Assembly: GCA_019096155.1 (NCBI GenBank)
Contig: JAHCVI010000001.1
Coordinates: forward strand, 7,006,001-7,070,000
Direction of reading: 5' to 3'
Origin: Staphylotrichum longicolle
Taxonomy: Eukaryota; Ascomycota; Sordariomycetes; Sordariales; Chaetomiaceae
DNA length: 64,000 nucleotides
Positions 1-12,307 of this stretch are shown here, in pieces. Position numbers and translations under genes: made by a program. Position 1 is the stretch's first letter; each line of letters begins with the position of its first letter. The notes beneath the pieces are model-generated. The model searched no databases and was not told the origin of the DNA. It worked only from the letters and a program-made list of their open reading frames with translations.

Positions 1-3000
1 GCGGGGGACTATCGGACTGTCTACGTGGCTGGACGCGATTTACATTTGCTGGGCCGGACAGGCTTAGGTTCTTGTTGGCTGGACTTTGTTCAGGGCTTGT
101 TGGCGATTTGTTCGAGTGGCATGGCCAAGCCCCGTTGGCGTCAGTAATGGTATGAACAGAGAACTGAAAAGAGGCTAAAGTGAGCCCTTGGTATGTTTGT
201 CTCGTAGCACATTCTTCCCCTGATGATGTTGTTTATCATGAACTATCGCTGAATGGGCAACGTCTCTCATGTCCAACCTCGTGCCAACCCAGGGGTGGAC
301 TTGTCATAAAGAGAACTCCCGCATCGCAAGTACCTAGATAAACACCGCCATCGCCGTCTTCCAAGCACATACGGCCATAGGCACCAGAAAACTCGGGATC
401 CCGTCCGCTCTCCCCGCGATAAACTGGTGACCGCAGGACTAGTACTCAGGTCGGTGACGACTGGGGAATCCCCTGTGTTGTATGTTTTTGCCTCTGTGCT
501 CCACTCCTTACTCTCTTTTGGTGGTGGTTAGGAGATGTTTCGCAGAGGGGGGTGACGAGGGCAGCACCAACGCCAAAACTCGAACAAGTTGTGAGAAGAA
601 ACTCATCAAATCACTGGGCCATCGATGGCGAGGAGAAATCAAAAATAAAAACAAAAAAAAACTCGCAGGGGTTTGTTTTTGAACAACCGGTAGGCGTTCT
701 TTCCTTCGTTTGCTTACTGGTATCTCGTAGTTTAGGGCCAGCAGTTCACTCTTGCACAACATCAGCAAGGTCTTGATGGATCGGCTCTCGCGGACCGCCG
801 GTCGGAGCGCAACATTAGATAAACGGCTGGGGCCTCATTGAGATGGCATGTATGTATGTCTATCAAGACCTTGATGCGAAGCCTTCGACAATGACACAGG
901 AAAAGAGTAAGACAGCAATGATCAGCCCGTGGTACAACAGCGCCATGAGCACAGCAGATAGTGCGGTGAGTGACGGCGAGGTGACGGCTTGTTCGGGGGT
1001 CTGACCACCGTGTCCGACCACCGGGTCCGGGTACCTAGCACCTACCGGCACGGCTCCACTTCGTCGCCGGAAGACGGGGGACCGGAGACGGGATGTTGGT
1101 TGGATTCGCCGCTCCGTGGCCGAGGTGCAATCAAATACCAAGGCCGGAATGCTTTTGAGAGCCCAACCAACATCGTTTTACCTGGACCAAAAGATGAATG
1201 CACGGAATGTTTGCGCAAGGAATCAGGCAAATTCGATCCGGCCCCCCGAGACCAAGCAGGGGGGGTGCGTTTCTGCTGAGGCGACAGGGGCACGCACTTG
1301 CGTCAGTCAGTCGTTCATTCTTGCGGAGTGGGCAGGTGGTCAATTTCGTCAAAGTTTTGGGCGCTCGAGTAATCGAGGCCGGGAGAAATGGCCGGGTCTG
1401 CAACCACTTTCGAACGGTGGAACCCTGTCGCTGGCGGAGTTGACTGGCACGCGCTTCGCTTCCCCCTGCAAAACCGAGACCAAACGAGGAGCGAGATTCC
1501 GGCACCTTTGCGGGCTCGCGGCCTTTTCTCGTTGGCGGAGATGCGCTATTTGCTGCGGGGGATGCGGTGAACGGGCGTCGGGTGGTGGCAAAGACAACGG
1601 AGCTGCGAGGAGGGGGAGAGGGGTGAGGCCCAGGCGTTGGATGCACCGGGCCACAAGGAATGCTGCGGTGCGATATATAACTTTTTCCGACACTATTGCA
1701 GGTCGGCTGGTGGGCGAGAAGTGGTAGTGCGACGTCGGTAACCGGCCAAAGGCCGCCAGGGATCGAAACTGACAGGAAGTGGTCGGTTGACTTCGCTCTC
1801 GGTCAGGTATTTTACTAATGACCTCGCCTTTTTGAGCCGGGTAGTTCGCGAGTCAGCCAGCCAGTCTGTCTTTCTGTACTTATCCCGCATGCGCAGGTCG
1901 CCGGGCCAGAACAGAGTGCGCTGTCAGGGTTGCGGTGTGTGTAATCTGGTCAAACCTGCCGTGCTCGCCAAGATGGACCAGGCCTGTGGCTGGCGGGGGT
2001 TGCGAGGGGTTGCGAGGGGCTGTGAGTGAGTCGATAGATGGAGGAGCAAGCTGCCTGACCACTTGGCTTCAACGAGGTCGTTCTGTCTTGCCTGTATTGT
2101 CGGGCGACGCGAATGCCTGGCAGGCGACCGAGGCAGCAAAAGGGATCATTCTTTTTGTGTTGCTCCGTTTTTCAAGCCCTTGGGCCGTTTGGCACGCCAA
2201 TAGCACCACAAGTCAGAGCCTCGCTCGTCCGCCCACGTAAAGTTCCATCTCGCAGGCGGTAACCCAAGATTGGCGTTCTAGGCCCATTAACAACAAGGAG
2301 AGGGGTTGCCGAGGGGTAGCGTCGGATGAGCATCAAACGAATCAGTGCAGCACAACGCACCATCGAAGGCTTGGGCATCCGCGGCAGCCGGGCAGGGAAT
2401 CCAGGAGGTCTCCATGCAACGGCAGTTTCTGTACGTTTGGTTTTTGAGTTTGCACATTCCCCACTTATCATTCTTTTGCAACTTGCGCCCCTCAAAGCTC
2501 TTGACCAGAGCTCGTCGTCGTCATCGTGGAATCGATCTGATAAGGCTTGATTTCATCATCCGCGGCAGGGGTAAGTGATCAGCGCTGGGATCCTGGGACC
2601 AATTGAGCGAATCAGGAATCCAGGAGACTTTCAGGTGCCGCAATAGCCAATGGATAAGCCGAAAGTGACAGGGGTTGCCCAGTGTAAGTGTTGGCGTGCA
2701 GACCAGGGAGAGCTTCAGAAAGCCTCGAGGTGTCGAAGGCGTGAGCGGTGGTTTGGTCCCTAAGCTACCAAGTAGCTCTGATCCCCTACCCAAGGAGGGG
2801 AGTGTCCACTCCATGGTTTGGAGTGAAGGGTAGCTGGAAATACCAGCTCGCATGGGGGGTTTAGCTTGTGCACGGTTGCAAAAGGGATACAACCGGGATC
2901 AATAAACACACTCGTGTGCGGTGCTTCAAGCCGAGTTTGTGATTGCCTGGTGTCGGCATCGCTGGAAGGGTTGAGTTCGAAACAGCAGCATCGGTTGGGT

Positions 3001-6000
3001 TGATGGGCGTCGATCAGCATCGAATAAGACTGATGAAATGGCCCCGCAAGCGTGCTGTGGAGACACGTCGACACGCCGACACAATTGAAACTTGCCGGCG
3101 CCTGGCGGATGCAGAATATTGCTCAGGCGCTGTGTCAGTATGATGGAGTCAGACGCGGCAAAGACGGAAGAGCGACACGATTCGGGATTCGGGGAGTATG
3201 ATGCTTCGATGTCGGGGAACAGAGTCGTCTTGCGGATCGGGCTTGGGGGAACGAGCGCTGAACCCGCCTCCCGCCCATGGCTGATTCAGTGTCAGAGTGT
3301 GCCTATACGAGACGGGCCCAAGCAAATGCGGATGTTGGAAGATGGCAGGGAGTTCCAGTCGTGATACCCACCCCGTGGCCCGAGGCTGTAACTTCTGTCT
3401 TTCCACGAGTGTCGAGTGTCGGGTGTTTTGCGGCAACGAGGACGAAGGGAGGTGAGGTGGTCAAAGTACCTGACCTTTACCGTACCTTACATACCTGAAG
3501 CACCTACCTGAGGTACTTTACAGGTGGGAAGGCAAGCCCGGCGCAGCGTGCTGCTGACTCTGGCCATTGGAGCCGACCAGGAAGGACTGTGGATGAAAGG
3601 CATCCGTACCGCTTCACTGTCTGACAACCGACGTGTGTATTCTGTACACCAAGGAAAGTGCGAAGCAACCAGCCGCCACTTCCGCCAGTTTCTGACCACA
3701 TTTCGTGCCGAAACCGACCAACCTGTGCTCTTTTCTCTTTTGCTTACTCTATCTCGAGGCACCAGCACCAGGTTCGGTTCAGACAACCTGGAAACGCCTC
3801 AGCAAACGGAACTTTCGGAGACTGCACTGGACACGCAGCATCATCGGACCACCTGCAGAACAAGAAAGGTCGTACTGCAAGACAACCAACGGGTCGTCAT
3901 GACTGCATTTCTTGGTTGAAGGAAACACAAACTCTCTGCCGAAAGAAGCTGGATGTGATTTTGCATCACTGGCACTACTCCTTTCTTCCTCTTTCTTCCT
4001 CCTCTTATCATTTTTCGCTCATTAACTTCCAGAGCAAGGCAGCAGTCTGTGCTTGAATGTACGTGATTTTTTGGCCAGACGGAGCCCCCACCAAGGCGTG
4101 GCGCCAGTTCATTGCGAAACCTAGAGCCCTGCGATTTCAGTTCTTGTGACCCTGTCAGCAGCCCACATCGCCGCCTTTGTCCCACGCAGTCCTGTCGAGG
4201 CTTACTATATATTATTCCTGATTACTTACTTACGGGTTCCAGACACCGCATGGTGGGCATTTTGGCGAATGCGCAGCAGAGAGCACGGAACCTCGGGAGC
4301 AGCAATTCCTGACGGTCCCATTCCAGCCTATATACGGAATACGGCGCTTGGTTTTCCATTCCAAACGTCGCAGGCACGGAACCACCGGCCAGGCGAGCAG
4401 GCGGACAGGGGACGCCACTCACCAAGCAGCAGCCCGTCCACGACCATTCTGTCCTCCTTGGGTCGCTCTCAGACACAAAGGCGCAAATGCCTGTTGCATC
4501 CCCGCTCGCTCTGGACTTTTGCCCCGATTGACGCACAGCGGATACCCAATCCGACAGGCGATGCAGCCTTGACCAAGCTTTTGCAGGTTGGTGAGTGGCA
4601 CCTAGCAGACAGCAGCCAGAGTTGAACGAAGCGAACCGAAGCGGAGCCCAACACGGCCGTCTGAGGCAGAGACGAACGGGCGGACGAGCAAAAGTGCCAG
4701 CGATGTGTGCACAAGCCCAAACACGTCGGGCAATGACACGCCGCAGCCCCAACCCCTTCGCAGCGTCTTCGATTCGATTACCGTCCACATGCAGGGAGAC
4801 CCCGCTCCATGCTCGTCCCGCCGTGCCAGGCTTGCAGTACATGGGCCAGACGGGGAGAGGCGGGAGTCGGCGAGTGAGAGATGCCAAAAGGGAACCAGCG
4901 ATCAGCTGGGCCGGATAATGGCTGGGGGTCGCACTCCCGAGGACACAGTAATACGGTCACGAAACGTACCAGGTCTTCCTGGGGCTTTTCCTGGGCTCGC
5001 CCCATCATGCTGCTGGCGCACTGGCACGAAACGGGAGAGCCTTCTGCATCCAGCACCCCCCCAGGCCCCGTTGCTTTGTTCCCTGGCAAGGGCAGCACAT
5101 GCCGCTGTCTTTGGGAGCCCTGGTACGAATAGCAACAGTGCTGTGGCGCTCGCTTGCCTAGCTGTCTGGCTGCTTTAGTCCATGCCCAAAGGTGGTCCCG
5201 TCTGGTCACTAAAACGCAGGGTTACCAAGTCTTTTCCCTTCGCACCCCCTGCGCTCAGCAGCCCACTGACCGGGTGGTGCGTTGCTCTCTTTGACTTGGA
5301 CTCGCACATCCCGCCGGCGCGGCAGTAGTTCGCTGGTCGCATCCATTCTCCACCAACGCCGCAGTTGACGGCCAACAGCGCACCCCGGCAAGCGATGCGA
5401 GACCTGCGAGGATCCCTCCAGTTGTATGGAGCGATCCGGGTCTTGGTGGCTGCATTCCCTGCCTGCCTGTGGCCCAAAGCGAGTTGGCTGCCGGAGAGAC
5501 TGTGGTGACTTGTTGCGACTTGGTGACCAGACCGGAACTGACTGTGAACGGTGGACTGTGTGTGTGTGAGAGTGCCTTGCTTGCTCCGCCCTGGGGCGCC
5601 CCCCCTCACCCCCATGCCTTTCCCGGCCCTTGGTCCTTGATGATACAAAACCGACGCCATCCCCAGCCTGCCCTGCTCGCTCATTCTCCTCCTCCTCCTC
5701 CTCCTCTCCCGCTTCCTGGCCTTCTGATCTCCCCAACACCTCACCATCCTGGCCCTCGCCAAGCGTCCGTTCCCCTGTAGCGCACCCCACCTCACGACAG
5801 TGCCGTATCTTATCGGCCTTTATCACCGCCATCCCCGCGTGAACGACACCCGCTGAAATACGAGAGCGCCGGGAGCGAAACCGACACGAGGGCGACGGAG
5901 GGGAATCTGAATTAATGACGGCCTGACGAGTATTCTCGTGCCGTGCTCCTAGTGCTACTACTTTACACCCCCTCAATAGACTACCTGACGGCGGATCAGG

Positions 6001-6696
6001 CAACCGGAGACCCTTCCTTCGCCGCAACAAACGTATGCATCGGCTGCCCGCTCTAGCCGGATGTCGAGCCTTGTCCCTCGTCTTCCGGCAGTAAACCCAC
6101 CTTTTGCTGTCTATCTGGCTCGACCGATCGACGGTTCCCGAGGCTGCGTCGAGCGAGTTCACAGCACCAGCGGGCTGAGGCTTATTGAAAGGAGCACGAC
6201 CATCTCGTGCAGGTCGGTGAAAGCCGGGCAACAGGAAATCTTGTCTTCTGAAGACTGAACGCTCGGATCTGGACCGCTCGCTTGAAGGACGGAAACTGCC
6301 CAGGTCTCACAAGAAGAGGAGGAAACCGAGACAGGCAAAGGGGACTGGAAATACCGCGGACTGCTGAGGGTGGAACAGGCGAGCAGCAACAGAAAGGCTG
6401 CAGATCCGGCCTTCCCCCTTGTTGCGCGCGCCTGAACGTCTGTCTTAGGGGCCTGACACGGCGGACAACGGGAACCGAGGGCAACAAGCAGCAACAAACC
6501 AGGCCGCTGCAGGTGGCCGTGGTGAATCACGGTGCAAGAGCGCAGACAGCAACTGGATTGCCCAAGATTGGAGCATCGTTTGGGTGTGCTTCGAGAGCGT
6601 GGTCGTCGACTCGAGACGAGAGGCAGGAAAGGGGTTACAAACCGGTCTTGTTTGCAGGCGATTGCCCGACTCACTTCCCTGGGAAATCACGTCACC
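1..6696. other. Gene-free region upstream of the RING gene
   Basis: I see no supportable gene in the first 6.7 kb on either strand. The open frames are short or of biased composition, lack family motifs, and cannot be joined with good splice sites. The distal half may belong to a neighbour outside the window. The proximal part probably contains the promoter and a long 5' leader of the RING gene that starts at 6697. Small structures seen are a CT-rich run near 5685-5715, a short G-rich direct repeat near 1996-2026, and an inverted repeat at 3463-3519. Confidence 0.6.
3463..3519. repeat. Inverted repeat AAAGTACCT / AGGTACTTT
   Basis: Nine-base arms at 3463-3471 and 3511-3519 are exact reverse complements, separated by 39 bases rich in ACCT and ACCTACCT motifs. 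The function is unknown. ACCT-rich stretches like this are common in intergenic DNA of these fungi as I know it, so this may be background. Confidence 0.4.
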
Positions 6697-6932
6697 ATGG
6701 CAGCACTCGACCCGATGGATTTTTCGATGCACCAGGGGGAGACTGGGACGAGCCAGGCACCCAGTTCAGGCTTCCACGGGCTCCCGCAGCACCAGGGATG
6801 CCCATATTTCCGCGCCCACGCCCAGCAACACCACGGGTCGAGCCTTCCTCCGTTGAATCTGGACGGCGGATTCTACCCAATGCCGCACCACACGGGGCAC
6901 CCCTCAGGGCACCCCTCGGGGCCCCAGCACCC

Positions 6933-6971
<39 letters not shown>

Positions 6972-9335
6972 AACACAGCACTCGCAGTCTCAAGCCCCTC
7001 AGACCCAACCTCAACCTCAACCTCCAACCCACTCTCATCATTCCCACCCTCATTCGCATTCCCGCTCGCACTCCCACCCCTACACACATCCTCCACCTCT
7101 ACCTCAACCACAACCCCAGTCTCAACCATCCCAACAGCTCCCTCCCCTCCAGCCGCCTACTCTTCCGTATCCGCACTCGCACCACTCCCCCTTCGATCCG
7201 GTGTGGTATTCGAGTCCACCGCCGTCAGTGTGGTCCTCGGCTGCCCTGCACCCTTATCCGATTCCGCCTTCGCACGGGAGGCCTTCAGGTGCTGATTCGC
7301 ATTTTGGCGGTCCGAGCAGTGCCAGTGCCAGCGCCAGTGCCAGCGGCAGCGCCAGCGGCAGCGGGGCTGGCCTTGTGCAACCTCACCAGCAATTTCTCCC
7401 CCGCCCCGACCACTACATGCCCTGGAGCTTCGAGGGCTACCACCGCTCTACCGCCTACCCCCACTCCTCCATCGTGCTGCCGATGCCTCCGCCGCTCTCG
7501 AACCACAGCCATCCGAGCAGGCAGGGCCCGTCTGACCAAAATCAGTCAAATCAGTCAAACCCGCCGAACAGGTCGAGTCGACCGGCAAACCCGAACACCC
7601 CGCCCCTTCCCATGAGCAGCGAGCGAAGCGCGCCCCCGCCGTCTGGCCGCGGCCTCACCCTCCCGTCGCTGAATCCGAACGCGAACCAGAGCTCGACCGG
7701 CCTCCAGGCGACCCCCCCGGCCATGTCGAACTCGCGAGCATCCGACTCCCCAGAGTCGAGCCCGACTGCTCAGCCACCACCCTCACTGCTCGACCGCCCA
7801 TCTGCTTTCCGCTTCCCTGATGACCCAGCGAGACCATCCAACCGCGGGAACGGGGAAGGAGTGCCGCTGGCACCGACCCACGCACCTCAGCTTCCGCTCC
7901 CCTCGGAATTCCCGGGCATGCAGTACACGCTTACAGATGGGTTTATGGTCGACCGCAGCAACCTCCCGCACGGCTCTGGCCATCCTCCCTCCAACCTTAC
8001 CCCGCCGTCCCTTTCCAGCCGCCGCCAACAGCTTCTCGCTCGTCGTCTGGGCCAGCCAGAGCACGATAGCGACGAGGATCTTGGTTCGTCCGCAGACGAA
8101 GAAGAGCAGATGCTGCGCTACCTCGACGAGTTTGGAGTGAATCCCACGCATTTACGCTCTCTGGTGGCCGAAGACCACATCCGCGCCGCTCAAGTCCTTC
8201 GCGGCCAGTTACCGAATAAGCGGGTGGCGTCGAAGAAGGCCCTCGGCCAGCTCCAGAGCGTCGATCTAGACAGCCTCTCCGAGTCCGAGCGGAGTAAGTT
8301 CCCGCCAGCTTCCTAGGGGCGGTCTTTCCTGTGCTAACTAGGCTCTGCAGCATGCGTGATTTGCTACAACGACTTTGGCCAAGCGAGCCCTGAGGGCGTC
8401 ATCGAAGCTCCGCTGCGTCTGCCCAAGTGCCAGCACGTCTTCGGTGATCATTGCATTAAGAAGTGGTTTGAAGAATCGGACAGCTGCCCGTATTGCCGCG
8501 ACAAGGTGCCCTCGGAGGTCGCTCTGGCACCCAGTCTCCGGACGTACCAAAACCTCTTCCGCATGCGTCGGATGCCCGGGGGGAGCTCCTCTTTGACACC
8601 CAAGTGAGTACAAGTCCTCTTTTCCGTTGCCCGGGCGGTCCTTGCTCACAACTTGCCAGCGACGATTCGATCCTCCGCATCTTGGCACAGCAGGAAACAC
8701 GCGAGGTTGCTCGTCTCCGCGCTCGTCAGGAAGGGGGCCCGGACAACCTGTCTCCGAGGCCCTTCCAGCCGAGGGAGCGTAGGTCGCCTCCCTCAGAGGC
8801 CATGGAAAACCGGAGGAGAACGCGTGCTCGCCATAGCAGCTTTCATCCGTCGTACCCTGCTGGTTTCGCCGTCGGCCGTGCTTCGGCCGCTTCGCATACG
8901 GCGGGAGCGTCGGCACTGGGGCAGCAGAGCCCATCTCGTGAACGTGTAATTGCCCCTAGCGGTTTCCCTTGGCCTGGCTTTCCGCTGGATCTGAATCGGT
9001 CACTGACACCGCACCCCGCGACACAGTCGATGACGACCGGTCAGCGCTTGTTTTACACCCCAACAGACCCGGGGCATGCGTCCAACTCGGCTTCGCAGCA
9101 CGACCAGTCGACGCCGACTCCGGCCGTGTTCCGCTTGGGCCCGTCGCCGCCCATGCAAATGACACCGCATAACCCTTACTACTCGAGCATGCCGTACGGT
9201 GTCCCCCCTCCAGCGCCATACTCGCAACAGCAGCCCGCCATGGGGTCGCTCACCCCGCCGCACTTCCAGAACCCCACGAGCAGCGGCAACAACGGCGGCC
9301 CGGATCCCACGGGCTCCGAGGGCCAGTTGCAGTAG
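6697..9335 (+). CDS. RING-finger protein with Q/P/S-rich N-terminus (putative E3 ubiquitin ligase)
   Basis: CDS joins 6697-8293, 8351-8603 and 8660-9335 (841 aa); both introns are GT-AG, 57 and 56 bases. The ATG at 6697 has a good context (CACCATGG). Residues 1-530 are low complexity: a polyglutamine run coded by CAG repeats (about 6933-6968), His/Pro-rich stretches, and an Ser-Ala/Ser-Gly repeat near 7315-7365. The RING lies at residues 534-581 and is built from both sides of the first intron: C534, C537, C559, H561, H566, C567, C578, C581. The position usually filled by the fifth ligand is glycine (CQHVFGDHC), a variant I recall from other fungal RING proteins. After it come acidic/Arg-rich and Pro/Ser/Gln-rich tails. 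RING proteins recruit E2 enzymes to ubiquitinate substrates; the target here is unknown. A further coding-like exon may follow (see findings). Confidence 0.88.
6933..6968 (+). repeat. CAG trinucleotide repeat coding polyglutamine
   Basis: About a dozen CAG/CAA codons in a row inside the first exon of the RING gene give a pure glutamine tract. Such tracts vary in length between isolates and are common in fungal regulatory proteins. Confidence 0.9.
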
Positions 9336-10147
9336 CAGGGCAGATGGCTCCCAATACGGCAGCCGATACCGCCTCCACCGCCGTTGACATCCGAATCATC
9401 CCCACAGAGGGGCTTTCGGGAGTACTTTGACCGACAGCGTGCTGTTTCGACGCAGCAGGGGTTGGGGATACGACCCAGGGCGTATGCCGTGTCCGGTCAA
9501 CATGTGCAACGAGGCCCAATGTTGCGAATGGGGCGCGGCGGTCGAGGGGGCGGGTTTGGTTTGACACAGCAGCAGCTGCAGGACCGGGGTTTGCTCCGGC
9601 CAGGGACATGGCTCGTCTGGGACGGCGTGAGGTTCATCGCCGTGCCGGGCAACCCGCCTCGTTTTCCTGGGCACCAGGACTGGGGACAATCGGACGGGAA
9701 CGGCCCGTATGCTTGAGACTCGGTGCTGGTGCACATGGACCGGCAGGACATCTCTCCTTCTTTTCTTTTCTTTCTTAATCATCGTTGACCATCACGACAA
9801 TGACCGCATGCACTATAGAGCGTCTGTTTTCTGATTTGTTTTTTTTTCTCCCTCACGGATTTTGAGGGAACTGGAGTGGGTGGATGGCATGGATTGCGCT
9901 GGGCTGGGACGGGATGGGTACAACACAAGACAACGATGGGATGCTGGCGTACTCTTCTTACTTTAATCATGGCGTTGACACACGGACAGGAGGCAAGGAC
10001 GGACGGAATGCAGGTTTTTCGATTCCGGTCCCCGGCAGACAGGACACAATAGGACAGGACAGAGCACAGAGAGCACAGAACGGAGGAAATGCATACTTGA
10101 CATGATATACATACATACACATCCTTGGCGGCGGCGGCGGTGGTGGA

Positions 10148-10170
10148 TCTCTCTCTCTCTCTCTCTCCTC
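10148..10170. repeat. CT dinucleotide microsatellite
   Basis: A run of about ten CT units lies in the 3' flank of the RING gene, directly after a short GGC/GGT run. Confidence 0.85.
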
Positions 10171-10635
10171 TCACTCTCCCCCTTCCTCGGTTTTCTCTTG
10201 TGTTCTTTTTTTCTTCCAACACCGAGTCCCACTCTAATCGTCCCGCGAACGGAATAATCCTGTATTGCGCTTGATTCGGGGAGGAGAGGTCAGGAGGACA
10301 CGGGTTGCGCTGAGAACGGAGTTCGGAGCACAGCAACAGTAGAGCACCAAGACACAGAGAGGAATACCTAGGCAAGAAGCAGCCGGCGAGCCGAGGTTTA
10401 GCGGGAACAGCCCTACCCACCCTCAACTCAGCTTTGCTTATCATACATTACATACGTTGTGCAGCAGGTAGCAAGGGGGTGCTGGGACGAGAAATGTTCC
10501 TGGTGGGTTGGTAGTTTTGCAAGCGGAAAAAGGAATCCCAGCGATGATTTGAGTCTGAATTTTGAAGTGAACTGATTTTTTGCACATTTCCCAAGCCGCG
10601 TTGGTGGTGGTGCCGATGGTGCCGAACATAACTCC

Positions 10636-10693
10636 TACACATGACTCCCCTACACATAACTCCCCTCCACATAACTCCCCTACACATAACTCT
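10636..10693. repeat. 15-bp tandem repeat, four copies
   Basis: Unit TACACATAACTCCCC occurs nearly exactly at 10636, 10651, 10666 and (partly) 10681, with a further truncated copy just upstream. It is intergenic, and it creates a spurious repetitive open frame on the minus strand. Confidence 0.9.
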
Positions 10694-10956
10694 GCCCAAG
10701 TAGGGGTGGGGAGGGAGAGGGGGAACAAGAGAGAAGGGTATGACTGGGCTCTTGGTATTAGCTTTCGAAGAGTCAGTTGACAGGGTCCAACACAAAAGGA
10801 CTGTCCCGTTCCCACAAAAGCCGCATGTGAACCGGGCAGAGAAGTGAACTGCGCCTTCAAATGCCATGTCACCAAAAAAAGTCTCGGGTTGATCTAATGC
10901 CAACTAATGCTCTCTTCTACCCTGCTGCTTCCATACTCCTCTCACTCCCCCCAAAC

Positions 10957-12307
10957 TCACAACTTTGACCCGCCCCTCCCGCCGTTGGCCCCTTCTTCCC
11001 TCCCGCCGCCGCTCGACCGCGCCGTCTGCACCAGCTCCCACGCAAACTCGGCCAGCCCCGTCCGCGCCTCGCCGTACCGCCGCGCCTGCTCGCTGCTCGC
11101 CTGACGCCCGGCCTGGCGCGCCGCGATCCCCTGGCAGATGGCGGCCAGGCGGAAGATGTTGAAGGCCTGGGCCCACTGCAGCTCGCGCTGGCGGTCGCGG
11201 CCGCTCGCGACGACCGAGGCGGCGGCGGTGGTGCTGTTGTTGAGGGTGAGCTCGAGCGACGACGACGACGACGGAGGGGCGGCCTCGACGACGGAGAAGT
11301 AGAGGTCGGTGATCTCGTCCGGGGTGGGCAGGCCGCGGGTGGCGCGCGGCAGGAAGCCCGGGTGCACGTTGACGGAGCGGCGCGGGTCGAGGCGGGCGGT
11401 GAAGTAGGGCGTGACCAGGTTGGAGATGTCGGAGAGGGGGTGGCCTATTGTGGACATTTCCCAGCTGGGCGGGGAGAAAGGTGGGTTAGTTGGGTTTGGG
11501 ATATGATAAAAGGGGGAAGGGGGAGGCGTACTCAAGAATGCCAATGACGCGGGGCTCGGTCTTGTGGAAGACGAGGTTGTCAATCTTGAAGTCGCCGTGG
11601 ATGAGAGTGCCGCGATCGGCGGGCTGCTGGCTCTCGTCGGCGAAAAAGGTCATGAGCTCGGTGAAGTGCGGGAGCTGGCCGACGGGCTCGCGGGTCTCGA
11701 CGTCGCGGACGGCGGCCTGGGCGTCGCACACGGAGCGCCAGGTGGCGACCTGGCGGGTGTAGAAGCCCGTGGGCTTGCCAAAGGCCTCGAGACCGATGGA
11801 GCGCGGGTCGACGCGGTGCAGCTTGGCGATGGTGCGCACGGCGTCGGCCCAGATGGCGCGGCGGTGGTCGGGCAGGACGTTGGGGATGACGGGGTCCTCG
11901 AAAATGCGGCCGTCGAGGAACTCCATGATGTAGAAGGGCGTGCCAATGACGGACTCATCCTCGCACAGGCAGTAGGCCTTGGGCACAGGCACGTCCGTCT
12001 TGGACAGGGCGTGGATGATGCGGTACTCGCGCTCGACCTTGTGGGCCGTCTTGGAGACGAGGCGTCCTGGGGGCTTCTTGCGCAGCACGTAGCGCTGACC
12101 GTCGGCGGCAGTCAGCTGGTAGGTCGGGTTGGACTGGCCGAAGCCAAACTGGAGGAGCCAGGGGGGTCAGCATGGTGTCGCTTTCATCAAGGGTCCGAAC
12201 TGCCCAACCTGCTTGACGTCCAGCGGCACCTCAATCTGGGGCACGTTCTGCGAAATCCACTTCTCCAGCGCCCCAATGTCGATGGGCTGGCGCACGCGTC
12301 CGGCCAT
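10957..12307 (-). CDS. Phosphotransferase of the APH/ACAD10-11 N-terminal type
   Basis: CDS is complement of 12209-12307, 11532-12148 and 10957-11464 (407 aa; introns 60 and 67 bases, phases 0 and 2). The fold is that of aminoglycoside/choline-kinase-like phosphotransferases. A nucleotide-binding strand (YVLRKKPPG) is near residues 54-62. The catalytic motif HGDFKIDN lies near residue 220. The metal-binding motif GILDWE is completed exactly across intron 2, which strongly supports that splice. In animals this domain is fused to acyl-CoA dehydrogenase (ACAD10/11) and phosphorylates 4-hydroxyacyl-CoAs; in fungi it usually stands alone, so a role in hydroxy-fatty-acid breakdown is inference. The C-terminal 60 residues are Ser/Ala/Arg/Gly-rich. 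It converges with the RING gene. Confidence 0.9.

Larger units (their letters stand above)
9336..10956. other. Intergenic region between convergent genes
   Basis: This holds the 3' region of the RING gene and the 3' flank of the phosphotransferase gene. The first 380 bases contain an open frame (9384-9716) that may be a missed terminal exon. The rest has a GGC run near 10127, a CT microsatellite (about 10148-10170) and a 15-bp tandem repeat (10636-10693). No further gene seen. Confidence 0.6.

Noticed and set aside
5209..6231. 340-codon open frame on the minus strand
   Set aside because: Arg/Gly/Glu-rich composition from a CT-rich run, no domain, no supporting splice context.
10441..10903. 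Minus-strand open frames of about 150 codons
   Set aside because: Their repeated MCRGV segments come from the 15-bp tandem repeat; no motif or splice support.
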